Shown here: piece by piece, positions 10,202 to 21,273 of the stretch
Position numbering within the stretch: position 1 is the first letter of the stretch
How the letters are laid out: each line of letters starts with the position of its first letter
Assembly (NCBI RefSeq): GCF_902506575.1
Contig: NZ_LR732544.1
Location: forward strand, 4,306,927-4,370,039
Length of the DNA stretch: 63,113 nucleotides
From: Streptomyces mexicanus
GTDB lineage: Bacteria; Actinomycetota; Actinomycetes; Streptomycetales; Streptomycetaceae
Reading direction: 5' to 3'
Translations under genes and position numbers: made by a program
Notes under the pieces: model-generated
What the model was told of the DNA's origin: nothing
The model's database searches: none
What the model saw: the letters and a program-made list of their open reading frames with translations, nothing else

Positions 10202-11601
10202 GCGGGGCTGGCACCGGCTGGCTGCCCGCGCCCGCCGAGGAGCTGTTCGGCGCCGACGCCACGGCCGAGGAGTCCTACGACGTCCTGACGGTGGACGTGC
10301 CGCCGACCGCGTGGGTGCCCGCGCTGCGCACCGCCCGCGACGAACTGGGCTGCACCTACTTCGACTGGCTCAGCGCGGTCGACGAACCGGGCACGGGCCT
10401 GCGGGTGTGCGCCCACGTCGCCGCGCTCGCCCCGGTGCGGCGGCTGCTGCTGCGCACGACGGTTCCGCACGGCGCGCCCGTCCTGCCCAGCGCGATCGAG
10501 GTCTACGCGGGCGCCGCCTGGCACGAGCGGGAGACCCACGAGATGTTCGGGGTCGACTTCACCGACCACCCGTCCCTGGACCACCTGCTCCTGCCGGAGA
10601 ACTTCGAGGGGCACCCGCTGCGCAAGGACTTCGTCCTGGCCGCACGGGTCGCCAAGGCCTGGCCGGGCGCCAAGGAACCGGGCGAATCGGACCACGGCGG
10701 TCCCAGGCGCCGCCAGATGCTGCCGCCCGGCGTCCCGGACCCCAACGAGTGGGGACCCCTCAAGGGGCAGCTTCCGCCCGCCCCGGCCCGGCCCGCCAGG
10801 GCCGCGGGGGCCGCGGGGCGCGCGGCGGGCGAACGCCCGGTGCGCCGCACGCGCACGGCCGCCCAGGGCTCGGCGAGCCAGGCGGCGGCCGGGGCGACGA
10901 CCGGCGCGGAGGCCGCGGCGGACAGGGCCGCGACGGGGGCTGCGACGGGGACTCCGTCACAGGGGGACACCGGTGGTGCCGCCGCCGGTGCCGCCGCCGG
11001 TGCCGCCAGGCCGCGCCGTATGCGGAAGGCGAGTGAGGGCTCGGCGAGCCAGACGGAGTCGGCGTCGTCTCCGGCACCGGCATCGCCATCGGCATCGGCT
11101 CCTTCGGCGTCGGCCCCGGCCCCGGATGCGGCGGAGAGCGAGAGCGCCGCCGCGCGGAAGCAGGAGGTGGCCGAAGGCGCCGCGCCGCAGACCCCGGCCG
11201 CGGAGGGACCGGCCGCGGAGGCATCCGTGGCCCACGAGCCCGCCGCGCCGACCACGCCGGCCGGCCCGCGCCGCGTGCGGAGCGCGTCCGAGGGTTCGGC
11301 GTCCCAGCGCGCCGGTGCAAGCGGTGCCGCCGGTACGGCGGGGCCGCGCCGTGCCCGCCGGGCGAGCGAGGGCTCGGCATCCCAGCGGGCGGCGGCCGCC
11401 GAGCCGCCCGCGGCCCGCGCGCCGCGCAGCTCGGACGCTCCCTGGCACCACGCCCGCCCGGCCTTCGACGAACCGGAGCAGGAACGCCGACCGAAGCCAC
11501 AGGCCACGGCAGAGGACCCGCGGCCCACGGCAGAGCGCGCACAGCCCACGGCAGAGGACACCCAGGAAGCCACACCCGCGGCCCCAGAGGCTGTATCTTA
11601 G
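10198..11601 (+). CDS. nuoC: NADH-quinone oxidoreductase-like subunit C with long repetitive tail; true 3' end lost
   Basis: The first ~170 residues are a NuoC (30-kDa subunit) domain: [19 protein letters not shown], the signature [13 protein letters not shown], and [18 protein letters not shown]. After PNEWGPLKG comes an Ala/Pro/Glu-rich tail of about 290 residues with four copies of a [17 protein letters not shown] motif. The apparent stop TAG at 11599-11601 lies within adapter-derived sequence that starts at 11591, so the real C-terminus is unknown and about the last four codons here are not genomic. The start ATG overlaps the nuoB stop (ATGA). Confidence 0.85.
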   Translation: MSGAGTGWLPAPAEELFGADATAEESYDVLTVDVPPTAWVPALRTARDELGCTYFDWLSAVDEPGTGLRVCAHVAALAPVRRLLLRTTVPHGAPVLPSAIEVYAGAAWHERETHEMFGVDFTDHPSLDHLLLPENFEGHPLRKDFVLAARVAKAWPGAKEPGESDHGGPRRRQMLPPGVPDPNEWGPLKGQLPPAPARPARAAGAAGRAAGERPVRRTRTAAQGSASQAAAGATTGAEAAADRAATGAATGTPSQGDTGGAAAGAAAGAARPRRMRKASEGSASQTESASSPAPASPSASAPSASAPAPDAAESESAAARKQEVAEGAAPQTPAAEGPAAEASVAHEPAAPTTPAGPRRVRSASEGSASQRAGASGAAGTAGPRRARRASEGSASQRAAAAEPPAARAPRSSDAPWHHARPAFDEPEQERRPKPQATAEDPRPTAERAQPTAEDTQEATPAAPEAVS

Positions 11602-11847
11602 AGAAAGATGAAGAAGAAGATGAGGAAGGAAGAGGAAAGAAAGGGAGGGGGGGTGAGATTAAAAAAAAATTAAAGTATAAATTAGGGTGAGATCAGATAT
11701 GGGTGAGTTGGATCTAAACGAAGATGAATTGGGGTTGGGGGGAGGAAAGGGAGGAAGAAAAGGAAAAGAAAGAGAGAGGGGAGGAGGAGGAGGAGAGGGG
11801 GGGAGGGGGGGAGGAGGAGGGGCTGAAGGAGAAGGGAGAGGACCCAG
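11591..11847 (+). other. Adapter read-through and low-quality filler inside the nuo operon (assembly artefact)
   Basis: A purine-rich, AT-richer segment unlike everything around it. From 11591 it follows the layout of a Nextera Read 1-side adapter read-through. The mosaic-end complement occupies 11591-11609: 13 of 19 bases match and every purine is kept. The next 14 adapter bases (11610-11623) keep all purines, then come 8 index bases (11624-11631) and the 29-base P5 complement (11632-11660). It then enters poly-A (11661-11669), as Illumina reads do when they run off the adapter. The remainder is noise. Genomic sequence resumes before the nuoH Shine-Dalgarno, by about 11848. The right-hand border is approximate. 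Confidence 0.88.
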
Positions 11848-11885
11848 AACCCCGAAGCCCCCGAAGCCCCCGAAGGAGGCACGCA

Positions 11886-12854
11886 GTGAACGGCGTGGCC
11901 GACGTCGCCCTGCGACTCCTGGTCGTCTTCGTGGTCTTCCTCGCCTTCCCGCTGATCGTCGGTCAGACCGAGCACAAGGTGATGGCCCACATGCAGGGCC
12001 GCCTGGGCCCCATGTACGCCGGCGGATTCCACGGCTGGGCCCAGCTCGTCGCGGACGGGGTGAAGTTCGCGCAGAAGGAGGACGTGGTCCCCGCGGGCGC
12101 GGACCGCCGGATCTTCCGGCTCGCCCCGGCCGTGGCCCTGCTGCCGTACCTGCTCGTCCTGCTCGCGATCCCCATCGGCCCGGGCCGGGGCGCCGTCGGC
12201 CAGGCGGTGGACGCGGGTGTCTTCTTCGTGCTCGCCGTGATGGGCGTCGGCGTGCTCGGCTCCCTCATGGCCGGCTGGGCCTCCGCGAACAAGTTCTCCC
12301 TCCTCGGCGGTCTGCGCACCGCCGCCCAGCTCCTCGCCTACGAACTGCCGATGCTGCTCGCCGCCGCCTCCGTGGCGATGGCGGCCGGCACGGTCTCCCT
12401 GACCGGCATCCTGGACGCCTTCCACTGGTGGTGGCTGCCCTGGCAGATCGTCGGCGCGATCGTGTTCTTCGTGGCCGGCCTCGCCGAACTGCAACGCCCG
12501 CCGTTCGACATGCCGGTGGCCGACTCGGAGATCATCTTCGGCGCGTACACCGAGTACACCGGCCTGCGCTTCGCCCTGTTCCTGCTCGCCGAGTACGCCG
12601 GCATCGTCGTCCTGTGCGGCCTGACCACCGTCCTGTTCCTGGGCGGCTGGCACGGGCCGTGGGGCGCCGACGGCCTCGGCTGGGTGTGGACGCTGCTGAA
12701 GACGGCTGTGCTCGCCTTCGTCGTCATCTGGCTGCGCGTCACCTACCCGCGGCTGCGCGAGGACCAGCTCCAGAAGCTCTCCTGGACGCTCCTCGTCCCC
12801 CTCTCCCTCGCCCAGATCGCCCTCACCGGCATCGTCAAGGTGGTGATCTCCTAG
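11886..12854 (+). CDS. nuoH: NADH-quinone oxidoreductase-like subunit H
   Basis: A 322-residue membrane subunit linking the quinone site to the proton pumps. It has eight or so hydrophobic helices, the family signatures [26 protein letters not shown] and [20 protein letters not shown], and the E-rich loop [15 protein letters not shown]. The GTG at 11886 is preceded by GAAGGAGG. The open frame extends upstream into artefactual sequence and should not be used. The stop TAG shares its last base with the nuoI GTG. The upstream gene junction, and any nuoD there, cannot be judged because of the artefact. Confidence 0.92.
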   Translation: MNGVADVALRLLVVFVVFLAFPLIVGQTEHKVMAHMQGRLGPMYAGGFHGWAQLVADGVKFAQKEDVVPAGADRRIFRLAPAVALLPYLLVLLAIPIGPGRGAVGQAVDAGVFFVLAVMGVGVLGSLMAGWASANKFSLLGGLRTAAQLLAYELPMLLAAASVAMAAGTVSLTGILDAFHWWWLPWQIVGAIVFFVAGLAELQRPPFDMPVADSEIIFGAYTEYTGLRFALFLLAEYAGIVVLCGLTTVLFLGGWHGPWGADGLGWVWTLLKTAVLAFVVIWLRVTYPRLREDQLQKLSWTLLVPLSLAQIALTGIVKVVIS

Positions 12855-13489
12855 TGTCCCGACCGTCGCCCGACCACCGCCCTTCGACGACGCCCTCCGG
12901 GCGGCCCCGTCCGTCGATCCCCGGCTCCGGCCTCGCCAAGGGACTGGCCGTCACCCTGCGCACGATGACGAAGAAGACCGTCACCGAGCAGTACCCGGAC
13001 ACCCAGCCCGAGCTGCCGCCCCGCTCCCGCGGCGTGATCGGCCTGTTCGAGGAGAACTGCACGGTCTGCATGCTGTGCGCCCGCGAGTGCCCGGACTGGT
13101 GCATCTACATCGACTCCCACAAGGAGACGATCCCGGCGGCGACCCCCGGCGGCCGTGAACGCAGCCGCAACGTCCTCGACCGCTTCGCCATCGACTTCTC
13201 CCTGTGCATGTACTGCGGTATCTGCATCGAGGTCTGTCCTTTCGACGCGTTGTTCTGGTCCCCGGAGTTCGAGTACGCCGAGACCGACATCCGCGACCTC
13301 ACCCACGAGCGCGACAAGCTGCGCGAGTGGATGTGGACCGTGCCGGCGCCGCCCGCGCTGGACCCGGGCGCGGAGGAGCCGAAGGAGCTGGCCGCGGCCC
13401 GCAAGACCGCCCAGAAGCTGGCCGCCCAGCAGCAGGCCGCGCAGGAAGAACCCACCGCCCCCGCCGAGCCGCAGGAAGGAGAGTCGTGA
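12854..13489 (+). CDS. nuoI: NADH-quinone oxidoreductase-like subunit I, 2x[4Fe-4S] ferredoxin-type
   Basis: A 211-residue subunit with two ferredoxin motifs, [15 protein letters not shown] (about 77-91) and [13 protein letters not shown] (about 119-131), which bind clusters N6a and N6b. Residues 1-40 are a Pro/Arg/Ser-rich lead-in; the segment [13 protein letters not shown] probably lies on the membrane arm. The C-terminal ~45 residues are Ala/Gln/Glu-rich and not part of the usual fold. The GTG overlaps the nuoH stop by one base (TAGTG). With no NuoE/F/G, this subunit is a plausible docking site for reduced ferredoxin. Confidence 0.93.
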   Translation: MSRPSPDHRPSTTPSGRPRPSIPGSGLAKGLAVTLRTMTKKTVTEQYPDTQPELPPRSRGVIGLFEENCTVCMLCARECPDWCIYIDSHKETIPAATPGGRERSRNVLDRFAIDFSLCMYCGICIEVCPFDALFWSPEFEYAETDIRDLTHERDKLREWMWTVPAPPALDPGAEEPKELAAARKTAQKLAAQQQAAQEEPTAPAEPQEGES

Positions 13490-14088
13490 CCCTCGCCGCC
13501 GCGCATCCCGGCTTCCTGTCGCCCACCGGCGTCGAGATCGCCTTCCTCCTGGTCGGCCTGGCCACCTTCGGCGCCGCCCTCGTCACGGTCACCACCAAGC
13601 AGCTGGTGCACGCCGCCCTGTGGCTGGTGGTCACCCTCGGCGGCCTCGCCGTCGAGTACCTGCTGCTGACCGCCGAGTTCATCGCCTGGGTGCAGGTCCT
13701 CATCTACGTCGGTTCCGTCGTCGTCCTCCTGCTGTTCGGTCTGATGCTCACCAAGGCCCCCATCGGCCGCTCCCCGGACGCCGACTCCGGCAACCGGTGG
13801 GCCGCCCTCGTCGTGGCCGTCGCCGCGGCCGCCGCCCTGGTCTGGGTGGTCGTCGACGCCTTCCGCACCACCTGGATCGACCTGGACGGTGCCGCCGCGG
13901 GCTCCACCGCGGTCACCGGCGCCAGTCTGTTCCAGAACTGGGTGCTGCCCTTCGAGGCCCTGTCCGTCCTCCTCCTCGCCGCCCTGGTCGGCGCGATCGT
14001 CCTGTCCCGCAAGGCGAAGGCGGACGCCGCCGCCCCCCAGGTCCCCGAGGCCCGCGGCGAGCAGGCCGCCGAGGAAGGCGCCCGCTGA
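13486..14088 (+). CDS. nuoJ: NADH-quinone oxidoreductase-like subunit J
   Basis: A 200-residue membrane subunit with five predicted helices. It has the NuoJ pattern [23 protein letters not shown] followed by [23 protein letters not shown], where the Tyr-Val-Gly segment forms the pi-bulge helix in known complex I structures. The short Glu/Ala-rich tail is cytoplasmic. The GTG at 13486 overlaps the nuoI stop (GTGA) and its own stop overlaps the nuoK ATG. Confidence 0.93.
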   Translation: MTLAAAHPGFLSPTGVEIAFLLVGLATFGAALVTVTTKQLVHAALWLVVTLGGLAVEYLLLTAEFIAWVQVLIYVGSVVVLLLFGLMLTKAPIGRSPDADSGNRWAALVVAVAAAAALVWVVVDAFRTTWIDLDGAAAGSTAVTGASLFQNWVLPFEALSVLLLAALVGAIVLSRKAKADAAAPQVPEARGEQAAEEGAR

Positions 14089-14492
14089 TGCACCTCGTCT
14101 ACCCCGCCGTCCTGTCCGCCCTGCTGTTCTGCACCGGCCTGTACGGCGTCCTCGCCCGTCGCAACGCGATCCTGGTGCTGATGTCCGTCGAGCTGATGCT
14201 CAACGCGGTCAACCTCAACCTGGTCGCCTTCGACGTCTGGCTCAGCAAGGCCGCCCGCGAGACCCTGCACTCCGGCCAGGCCCTGACCCTGTTCACCATC
14301 GCCATCGCCGCCGCCGAGATCGGCATCGGCCTGGCGATCGTCCTCGCCGTCCACCGCAACCGCGGCACCTCGGACATCGACCGGCTCCGCGACGCCGCCG
14401 AGGGCCCCGGTGACGGCTCCGACGACTCCGACGGCTCCGACAGCGCCGCCGCGACCGCGCCGGGCGCCGAGAAGGCTGAGGCCACCGCGTGA
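14088..14492 (+). CDS. nuoK: NADH-quinone oxidoreductase-like subunit K with acidic tail
   Basis: A 134-residue, three-helix subunit. The core (1-100) contains [23 protein letters not shown], with the conserved TM2 glutamate, and [20 protein letters not shown], with the second glutamate. Normal NuoK is about 100 residues; here about 30 extra residues, rich in Asp, Ser, Gly and Ala, follow [11 protein letters not shown]. The ATG overlaps the nuoJ stop, and the stop overlaps the nuoL GTG. The tail is probably a disordered cytoplasmic extension. Confidence 0.93.
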   Translation: MHLVYPAVLSALLFCTGLYGVLARRNAILVLMSVELMLNAVNLNLVAFDVWLSKAARETLHSGQALTLFTIAIAAAEIGIGLAIVLAVHRNRGTSDIDRLRDAAEGPGDGSDDSDGSDSAAATAPGAEKAEATA

Positions 14493-16483
14493 CCACGACC
14501 ACCTACGCCGTTCTCGTCCCCCTCCTTCCGTTCCTGGGTGCCGTCGCCGGCCTGCTGCTGGGCCGCACCGCCCCCGGGTTCGTCCGCCCGCTGGCGGTCC
14601 TGCCGACGCTCGCCTCCCTCGTCCTGACCGTGCTCGTCGCGGCCGGCCAGGGCGGCGGCCGGGCCGTCGACGCGGCCACCCAGCTCACGCCCACCGGCTC
14701 GGTCCCCATCGAGCTGGCCCTGCACATCGACGGCTTCGCCGCGCTCGTCGCCGTCCTGGTCGGCGTCGTCGCCACCTGTGTGCAGCTCTACTCCACCGGC
14801 TACCTGCGCGACGACGCGCGCTACCCCTCCTACGCCGCTCTGGTCTCCCTGTTCACCTCCGCGATGCTGCTCGTCGTCTACTCCGGCGACCTGATCGTGC
14901 TGCTGGTCGGCTGGGAGGTCATGGGCATCTGCTCCTACTTCCTGGTCGGCCACTACTGGGAGACGCCCCAGGCCCGCGCCGCCTCCCTGAAGGCGTTCCT
15001 GGTGACCAAGCTCGGTGACGTGCCCTTCCTCATCGGACTGTTCGCCCTGGCCGGCGACGCGGGCTCCTTCCGCGTCACCACGGTCCTCGGCGCCGTCGCG
15101 AGCGGCCACCTGCACCACCCGACCCTGGTCGCGCTGCTCCTGCTGGCGGGCGTGGCGGGCAAGTCGGCGCAGTTCCCGCTGCACAGCTGGCTGCCCGACG
15201 CGATGGCCGGTCCCACCCCCGTCTCGGCGCTGATCCACGCCGCGACGATGGTCGCCGCCGGTGTCTACTTCGTCGCCCGGCTGCTGCCCGTCTTCCAGGC
15301 GTCCTCCGCCGCGATGGTGGTCCTCGCCGTCATGGCCGCCGTCACCATGGCCGGCTCCGCGCTCGCCGCGCTCGCCCAGGACGACATCAAACGCGTCCTC
15401 GCCTACTCGACCATCGGCCAGCTCGGCTACATGACCGGCGCCCTCGCCGTCGGCGACCGCGGTGCCGCCGTCTTCCACCTCCTGTCCCACGGCGCCTTCA
15501 AGGCGCTGCTCTTCCTCGCCGCCGGTGTGGTCATCCACGCCGCCGGCACCAACTCGCTGGCCGCCATGTCCCGCATGGGCAACCTGCGCGACCGCGTCCC
15601 CGACGCCTACTGGACGATGACCGTGGCGCTGCTCGCGCTCGCCGCGATCCCTCCCTTCAGCGGCTTCTTCTCCAAGGAGACCGTCCTCGGCGCCGCCGAG
15701 CACGTGGCCACCGGCCACACCGGCCACGCCCCCGGCGCAGCCGGCTGGATCGTCCTCGTCGCCGGCCTGGTCACCGCGCTGCTCACCGCCGCGTACGCGA
15801 TGCGCCTGTGGCTGCTGGCCTTCCGCGGCCGGGGCGCGGACGCCCCCGGCCACGGCCGGCAGCCGGTGGTCATGAACGCCGTGCTGTGGGTGCTCGCCGT
15901 GCCCTCCCTGGCCTTCGGCGGGCTGGCCTTCCGGGTCCTGCCCGACTGGTTCGACGGCCGCAGCCTCGCCCCGGCCCTGACCACCTCCGTCCTCGGCACC
16001 GGCCTCGCCGTGGCCGGCGGCGTCCTCGCCTACGGCGCCTGGCGGCACACCACCGCGCTCGCCGCCCGCGCCCCCCTCGGCGCGGTGGCGGCTCACCCGG
16101 AGGCCGACGCCGGACTCGTCGAGTCCGAGGCCATCGCCAGCCACGAGCCCGCCTACGGCGACATCGCCTACGCGCCCGACCCGGCCGACCCCGGACGCCT
16201 GCTGCTCGGCCCGCTGCACCGGCACGCGGCCGCCGGCTTCCACCTCGACACCGTGTACGCGGCGCTGTTCGTCCGCCCGGTGACGGCCGGCGCGAGCCTC
16301 GTGCGGTTCCTCGACCGGGAGGTCGTGGAGACCTACGTACGCGGCGCGGGGGCCCTGCCCCGGCTGCTGGGGGCCGCCGTACGGCGGGCCCAGACCGGCA
16401 ATGTGCAGACCTATGTGAGCGCGCTGCTCGCCGGCACCGTCGTCCTGGCGGTCGCCGCCGTCCTCGTCGCCACGGGAGCGTGA
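14489..16483 (+). CDS. nuoL: NADH-quinone oxidoreductase-like subunit L, antiporter-like proton pump
   Basis: A 664-residue, largest membrane subunit of the set. It carries the Mrp-antiporter-like core with [17 protein letters not shown], the Lys/His relay region [47 protein letters not shown] and [21 protein letters not shown]. The C-terminal helix and lateral segment typical of NuoL follow, with [16 protein letters not shown]. All features expected for proton translocation are present. It starts at GTG 14489, overlapping nuoK. Confidence 0.95.
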   Translation: MTTTTYAVLVPLLPFLGAVAGLLLGRTAPGFVRPLAVLPTLASLVLTVLVAAGQGGGRAVDAATQLTPTGSVPIELALHIDGFAALVAVLVGVVATCVQLYSTGYLRDDARYPSYAALVSLFTSAMLLVVYSGDLIVLLVGWEVMGICSYFLVGHYWETPQARAASLKAFLVTKLGDVPFLIGLFALAGDAGSFRVTTVLGAVASGHLHHPTLVALLLLAGVAGKSAQFPLHSWLPDAMAGPTPVSALIHAATMVAAGVYFVARLLPVFQASSAAMVVLAVMAAVTMAGSALAALAQDDIKRVLAYSTIGQLGYMTGALAVGDRGAAVFHLLSHGAFKALLFLAAGVVIHAAGTNSLAAMSRMGNLRDRVPDAYWTMTVALLALAAIPPFSGFFSKETVLGAAEHVATGHTGHAPGAAGWIVLVAGLVTALLTAAYAMRLWLLAFRGRGADAPGHGRQPVVMNAVLWVLAVPSLAFGGLAFRVLPDWFDGRSLAPALTTSVLGTGLAVAGGVLAYGAWRHTTALAARAPLGAVAAHPEADAGLVESEAIASHEPAYGDIAYAPDPADPGRLLLGPLHRHAAAGFHLDTVYAALFVRPVTAGASLVRFLDREVVETYVRGAGALPRLLGAAVRRAQTGNVQTYVSALLAGTVVLAVAAVLVATGA

Positions 16484-16489
16484 GCAGGC

Positions 16490-18064
16490 GTGATCGATAT
16501 CAGCGAGTCCGTGATGCAGTTCCTTCTGGCATTCGTCGTCGTCGCCCCGCTCCTGGGCGCGCTCGCCGCTCTCCTGCCGGCCCCGCCCGGGCTGAAGGGA
16601 AAGTCGCCCGAGCAGGCCGTGCTCCGGCACGGCGTCATCGTCACCGGCGCGGTCCTTCTCGCCGCGATCGTCCTCGCGATCGGCTTCGACCACGCCCACC
16701 CGTCGAGGATGCAGGCCACGACCGACATCAGCTGGATCCCCGCACTCCACGTGCGCATCCACCTCGGCATCGACGGCATCTCGCTCCCCCTCGTCGTCCT
16801 GACCGCGCTGCTGACCTTCCTCTGCGCGCTGTACTCCTACTTCAAGACCCCGGCAGGCCCCACCCCGAAGGCCTTCGTCGCGCTGCTGCTCCTGCTCGAG
16901 TCCGGCACGCTCGCGACCTTCGCCGTCCTCGATCTCGTGCTGTTCTTCCTCGCGTTCGAGACGGTGCTCGTCCCGATGTACTTCCTCATCGCCCGCTGGG
17001 GCGGCGAGGGACGCCGGGCCGCCGCCTGGCGGTTCATCCTCTACACCCTGCTCGGTTCGGTCGTCATGCTGCTCGGCCTGCTCCTGATCGGCATCAAGGC
17101 GGGCACGTTCGACATGGTGGCACTCGCCACTGACAACGGCCGGTCACTGACCGCGTCCGTGCAGGTCATCGCCGTTCTGGCGATCGGGATCGGGCTCGCG
17201 GTGAAGTCGCCGATGTGGCCGCTGCACAGCTGGCTGCCCGACGCCCACACCGCCGCCCCGACCGTCGGATCGGTGCTGCTGGCCGGCGTCCTGCTGAAGA
17301 TGGGTACGTACGGATTCGTCCGGATCCTGCTGCCGATCGCGCCGCACGGCTTCCACACCTTCGCGCCCTACCTCGCCGCGTTCGCCGTCGTCGGGATCGT
17401 CTACGGGTCCCTGGCCTGCCTGGCCCTGGCCCGGCGCGGCGCCAAGGGCGACCTGAAGCGGCTCATCGCCTACTCCTCCGTCGGCCACATGGGCTTCGTC
17501 CTGCTCGGCGTCGCCACCATGACCCCGACCGGCGTCAACGGCGCCCTGTTCGCCAACATCGCCCACGGCCTGATCACCGGCCTGCTGTTCTTCCTGGTCG
17601 GCGGCCTGAAGGAGCGCACCGGCACCACCGACCTCGACGCCCTCGCCGAGCAGACGGGTGCCGCGCTGTACGGCAGGGCCCCCCGCCTGGGCGGCCTGCT
17701 CGCCTTCGGCGCCGTCGCCTCCCTCGGCCTGCCCGGCCTCGCCGGATTCTGGGGCGAGATGCTGGCCCTGTTCGGCGCGTTCCGGCCCGCCGCCGACCTC
17801 AGCCGGCCCGCCTTCCTCACCTTCATGGCCATCGGCGCGTTCGGCACCCTGCTGACCGCCGCGTACATGCTCGTCGTGGTCCGCCGCGTCTGCATGGGCG
17901 CCCTGCCGCAGGAGACCCCGAAACTCGCCGACGTGCGCGGCTTCGAGTTCGCGGCCTGGACGCCTCTCGTCGTCCTCACCGTCCTCGCCGGTCTGTGGCC
18001 CAAGGCCCTGCTCGGGCTCACCGACCCGGCCGTGCAGCAGTTCCTCGCAGGAGGCACCCGATGA
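16490..18064 (+). CDS. nuoM: NADH-quinone oxidoreductase-like subunit M, antiporter-like proton pump
   Basis: A 524-residue membrane subunit with 14 or so helices. Signatures: [40 protein letters not shown] with the conserved Glu, [20 protein letters not shown], and [18 protein letters not shown]. It starts at GTG 16490, 6 bases after nuoL stops; the stop overlaps the nuoN ATG. The family pumps protons using energy from quinone reduction. Confidence 0.95.
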   Translation: MIDISESVMQFLLAFVVVAPLLGALAALLPAPPGLKGKSPEQAVLRHGVIVTGAVLLAAIVLAIGFDHAHPSRMQATTDISWIPALHVRIHLGIDGISLPLVVLTALLTFLCALYSYFKTPAGPTPKAFVALLLLLESGTLATFAVLDLVLFFLAFETVLVPMYFLIARWGGEGRRAAAWRFILYTLLGSVVMLLGLLLIGIKAGTFDMVALATDNGRSLTASVQVIAVLAIGIGLAVKSPMWPLHSWLPDAHTAAPTVGSVLLAGVLLKMGTYGFVRILLPIAPHGFHTFAPYLAAFAVVGIVYGSLACLALARRGAKGDLKRLIAYSSVGHMGFVLLGVATMTPTGVNGALFANIAHGLITGLLFFLVGGLKERTGTTDLDALAEQTGAALYGRAPRLGGLLAFGAVASLGLPGLAGFWGEMLALFGAFRPAADLSRPAFLTFMAIGAFGTLLTAAYMLVVVRRVCMGALPQETPKLADVRGFEFAAWTPLVVLTVLAGLWPKALLGLTDPAVQQFLAGGTR

Positions 18065-19581
18065 GCGCCCTGGCCCAGCCGGCCGTGTCGCTGGTCCAGT
18101 CCGTCGACTGGCTCGCGATCGCGCCGCCCACCCTCACCGCGGTCGCCGCCCTGGTCGTCCTCGTCGCCGACCTGTTCGTGCCCCGGACACGCAAGCCCGT
18201 CCTCGGCTGGGTGTCGGTCGCCGCCCTGGCCGCCTCCGCGCTGTTGCTGCTGCCTCTGCTGGACGGCGACCGCAGCACCTTCTGCGTCACCGGCCACCCG
18301 GAGCTGTGCAGCTACACCGCCGACCACTTCGCCCTGGTCATCCAGTTCCTGGTGCTCGGCGGCGCCCTCCTGGCGGCCCTGCTGTCGGTCACGGCGCTCA
18401 AGGACGCCCGCGGCGGACTGCCCGAGGGCGAGTTCTGGTTCCTGCTGCTGTCCTCCGCCGCCGGAGCGGCCCTGCTGCCCGCCGTCCGCGACCTGGCCAC
18501 CCTGATCGTCGCCCTGGAGGTCGCCTCGCTGCCCGCGTTCGCCCTGGTCGGCCTGCGGCACGGCGACCGGAGGTCCTCGGACGCGGCCCTGAAGTTCTTC
18601 CTGTCCTCGGTCACCGCCACCGCCGTCAGTCTGATGGGCGTCAGCTTCGTCTACGCCACCACCGGCACCCTCTACCTCACCCGGATCGCCGACCGCATCC
18701 AGCACGTCGACGGGCAGCTGCAGACCCTCGCGCAGACCGGCGTCGTCCTCACCCTCGTCGGCTTCGCCTTCAAGACCGCCGCCGTCCCCTTCCACTTCTG
18801 GGTGCCCGACACCTACGTCGGCGCCCCCCTGCCGATCGCCGCCTACCTGTCGGTCGTCGGCAAGGCGGTCGGCTTCACCGGCCTGATCCTCGTCACCGTC
18901 GTCGCGTTCCCCTCGTACTCCGCCGCCTGGGGCCCCGCGCTCGCCGTGCTCGCGGCGCTGACCATGACCGTCGGCAACGTCGGCGCCCTGCGCCAGCAGG
19001 CCACGCGCGCGTACAGCGCGATCCGGCTGCTGGCCTGGTCCTCCGTCGGCCAGGCCGGCTACCTGCTGGTGCCGATCGCCGCGGCCGGCTACTCCAAGGA
19101 CCCGCAGAAGTCGATCGGCTCCACGGTCGCCTACGCCCTCATGTACGCCGCGGTGAACCTCGGCGCCTTCGCCGTCGCCGCGCTCGTCGGCCGCGGCCGG
19201 GCCCGCAACCGCGTCGCCGACTACCGCGGTCTGTACGCAAGCAACCCGGTCACCGCGCTGCTCCTGGCGTTCTTCCTGCTGTGCCTGGCCGGGCTGCCGC
19301 CGGGCGTCATCGGCCTGTTCGCGAAGGTCACCGTGTTCTCCGCGGCCGTCGACGCGGGCCTGGGCTGGCTCGCCGTCGTGATGGCCGTCAACGTCGTCGT
19401 CGCCCTGTACTACTACCTGCAGTGGACGGCGCTGCTGTTCCGCGCCCCGGAGGGCGAACCCGTACGGCTGAGCGTCCCGGCCCCCCTCACCGCCGCGATC
19501 ACCCTGACCGCGGTCCTCGCCGTCGCCCTGTCCGGCGCCCCCCAACTGGTCCTGCGCTTCGCCGGCGGCACCCTGTTCTGA
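18061..19581 (+). CDS. nuoN: NADH-quinone oxidoreductase-like subunit N, antiporter-like proton pump
   Basis: A 506-residue membrane subunit. Signatures: [31 protein letters not shown] in part, [22 protein letters not shown], and [21 protein letters not shown]. It is the last gene of the cluster, starting in an ATGA overlap with nuoM. Order H-I-J-K-L-M-N is the standard one. No nuoE, F or G appears in the window. Confidence 0.95.
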   Translation: MSALAQPAVSLVQSVDWLAIAPPTLTAVAALVVLVADLFVPRTRKPVLGWVSVAALAASALLLLPLLDGDRSTFCVTGHPELCSYTADHFALVIQFLVLGGALLAALLSVTALKDARGGLPEGEFWFLLLSSAAGAALLPAVRDLATLIVALEVASLPAFALVGLRHGDRRSSDAALKFFLSSVTATAVSLMGVSFVYATTGTLYLTRIADRIQHVDGQLQTLAQTGVVLTLVGFAFKTAAVPFHFWVPDTYVGAPLPIAAYLSVVGKAVGFTGLILVTVVAFPSYSAAWGPALAVLAALTMTVGNVGALRQQATRAYSAIRLLAWSSVGQAGYLLVPIAAAGYSKDPQKSIGSTVAYALMYAAVNLGAFAVAALVGRGRARNRVADYRGLYASNPVTALLLAFFLLCLAGLPPGVIGLFAKVTVFSAAVDAGLGWLAVVMAVNVVVALYYYLQWTALLFRAPEGEPVRLSVPAPLTAAITLTAVLAVALSGAPQLVLRFAGGTLF

Positions 19582-19895
19582 GGCGCCCGCCGGCACGCGA
19601 CGGCACGGCACGCGCCTGCCGGCGGACCCCGGCGATCTCCCGGCCCGGCCGCACCTCGCGCGTGGCACGCGCGCGTGCGGGCAGGCGAGCACCACGCGCG
19701 CGTGCCGGCCGGCGAGGCAGCTCACCCGGACGGCCCGCGCGCCGTCCGACGCGCCAGGGAACCCGCGGCGGCCGCCTGGCGTTGACCAGTACGAAAGGGT
19801 CCACTGGACGGGACACCACGACACGTCACGGCACCAGTGGCACACCTCAGCAGCAAGCGAAGGGTTCCCCTGCCGCACCACTTGGAGGGCGTACC
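19582..19895. other. Intergenic region between nuoN and htpX: hairpin and GC-rich repeats
   Basis: CGCCGGCA (19588-19595) and TGCCGGCG (19617-19624) can pair just after the nuoN stop and may end the operon. Further on, cacgcgcgcgtgc-type repeats (about 19655-19715) form alternating purine-pyrimidine runs. A TTGACC at 19783-19788 could be a -35 element for htpX, but no matching -10 is clear. I see no gene. Confidence 0.5.
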
Positions 19896-20759
19896 GTGCA
19901 CCGCCGGCACAACGGGCTCAGGACCGCAGTACTCCTCGGGGGACTGTCCGCCCTCATCATCGTCATCGGCAGCTTCTTCGGCCGCACCGGCCTGGTCGTC
20001 GCCGTCCTGGTCGCCCTCGGCACCAATGCGTACGCGTACTGGAACAGCGACAAGCTCGCCCTGCGCGCCATGCGCGCCCGCCCGGTCAGCGAGTTCGAGG
20101 CCCCGGCCCTGTACCGGATGGTCCGCGACCTGTCCACGCAGGCCCGCCAGCCCATGCCGCGCCTGTACATCTCCCCGACGGAGGCCCCCAACGCCTTCGC
20201 CACCGGCCGCAACCCGCGCAACGCCGCCGTGTGCTGCACGGAGGGCATCCTGCGCCTGCTGAACGAGCGGGAGCTGCGCGGCGTCATCGGCCACGAACTG
20301 AGCCACGTCTACAACCGCGACATCCTGATCTCCTCCGTCGCCGGCGCCCTCGCCTCCGTGATCATGTTCCTGGTCAACTTCGCCTGGCTGATCCCCATCG
20401 GCCGCTCCGACGACGACGAGGGCCCCGGCCTGTTCGGGATGCTCCTGATCATGATCCTGGGCCCGCTCGCGGCCTCCCTGATCCAGCTGGCCATCAGCCG
20501 CTCCCGGGAGTACGAGGCCGACGCGTCCGGCGCCCGCCTCACCGGCGACCCGCTCGCCCTGGCCAGCGCCCTGCGCAAGCTGGAGACGGGCACCCAGCAG
20601 CTCCCGCTGCCCCCGGAGCCCCGTATCGAGACCGCCAGCCACATGATGATCGCCAACCCCTTCCGCCCGGGCCAGGGGCTGTCGAAGATGTTCTCCACCC
20701 ACCCGCCGATGGCGGAGCGCATCGCCCGGCTCGAGCAGATGGCAGGCCCCCTGCGATGA
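19896..20759 (+). CDS. htpX: HtpX-type membrane zinc metalloprotease (M48)
   Basis: A 287-residue membrane peptidase. It has two N-terminal helices ([19 protein letters not shown] and [19 protein letters not shown]), the zinc motif HELSH in [14 protein letters not shown], two further helices at about 150-195, and the third ligand in [13 protein letters not shown]. HtpX degrades misfolded membrane proteins. The GTG at 19896 is chosen because homology starts there and GGAGGG lies 7 bases upstream, although the frame is open much further. It overlaps the yccF-like gene in an ATGA junction. Confidence 0.93.
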   Translation: MHRRHNGLRTAVLLGGLSALIIVIGSFFGRTGLVVAVLVALGTNAYAYWNSDKLALRAMRARPVSEFEAPALYRMVRDLSTQARQPMPRLYISPTEAPNAFATGRNPRNAAVCCTEGILRLLNERELRGVIGHELSHVYNRDILISSVAGALASVIMFLVNFAWLIPIGRSDDDEGPGLFGMLLIMILGPLAASLIQLAISRSREYEADASGARLTGDPLALASALRKLETGTQQLPLPPEPRIETASHMMIANPFRPGQGLSKMFSTHPPMAERIARLEQMAGPLR

Positions 20760-21148
20760 AGACGATCCTGAACGTCATATGGCTGGTCCTCAGCGGCTTC
20801 TGGCTGTTCCTGGGCTACCTCCTGGCAGGGGTGCTGCTGTGCGTCACCGTGATCGGCATCCCCTTCGGCATAGCGGCCTTCCGGATCGGCGTCTACTCCC
20901 TGTGGCCCTTCGGGTACACCACCGTCGAGCGCCGCGACGCGGGTGCCCCCTCCTGCATCGGCAACGTCCTGTGGCTGCTCCTGGCCGGCTGGTGGCTGGC
21001 GATCACCCACATCGTCACGGGCGTCATCCTCTGCCTGACGGTCATCGGCATCCCGTTCGGCATAGCGAACTTCAAGCTGATCCCGGTCTCGCTGCTCCCG
21101 CTGGGCCGCGAGATCGTCCGCACCGACCAGCCCTTCGCGACGCGCTGA
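20756..21148 (+). CDS. YccF-family membrane protein
   Basis: A 130-residue protein made of two similar halves, each a hydrophobic helix followed by the family motif: [18 protein letters not shown] and [20 protein letters not shown]. This is the DUF307/YccF arrangement. Function is unknown; it is a predicted inner-membrane protein. It is translationally coupled to htpX (ATGA), so a membrane-quality or stress role is possible. Confidence 0.9.
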   Translation: MKTILNVIWLVLSGFWLFLGYLLAGVLLCVTVIGIPFGIAAFRIGVYSLWPFGYTTVERRDAGAPSCIGNVLWLLLAGWWLAITHIVTGVILCLTVIGIPFGIANFKLIPVSLLPLGREIVRTDQPFATR

Positions 21149-21273
21149 CGACCGGCCGTGACCGGCGCAACCGTGGGCCGCGGCCGTAGCGTCTTCTCCA
21201 GCAACGCGGCGCGAAGACGCGCGGGGCACGCACGACCGCGCGCACGGCGGCCGGGAAGGGCAGGGTTCAGGCT

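Noticed and set aside
11670..11850. Purine-rich tract as a triplex-forming, origin-like or horizontally acquired element
   Set aside because: The preceding bases follow the Illumina adapter layout in exact register, so the tract is better explained as read run-off noise.
11724..11885. N-terminal extension of NuoH (Glu/Lys/Gly-rich)
   Set aside because: It is translated from the artefact; homology and the Shine-Dalgarno place the start at 11886.
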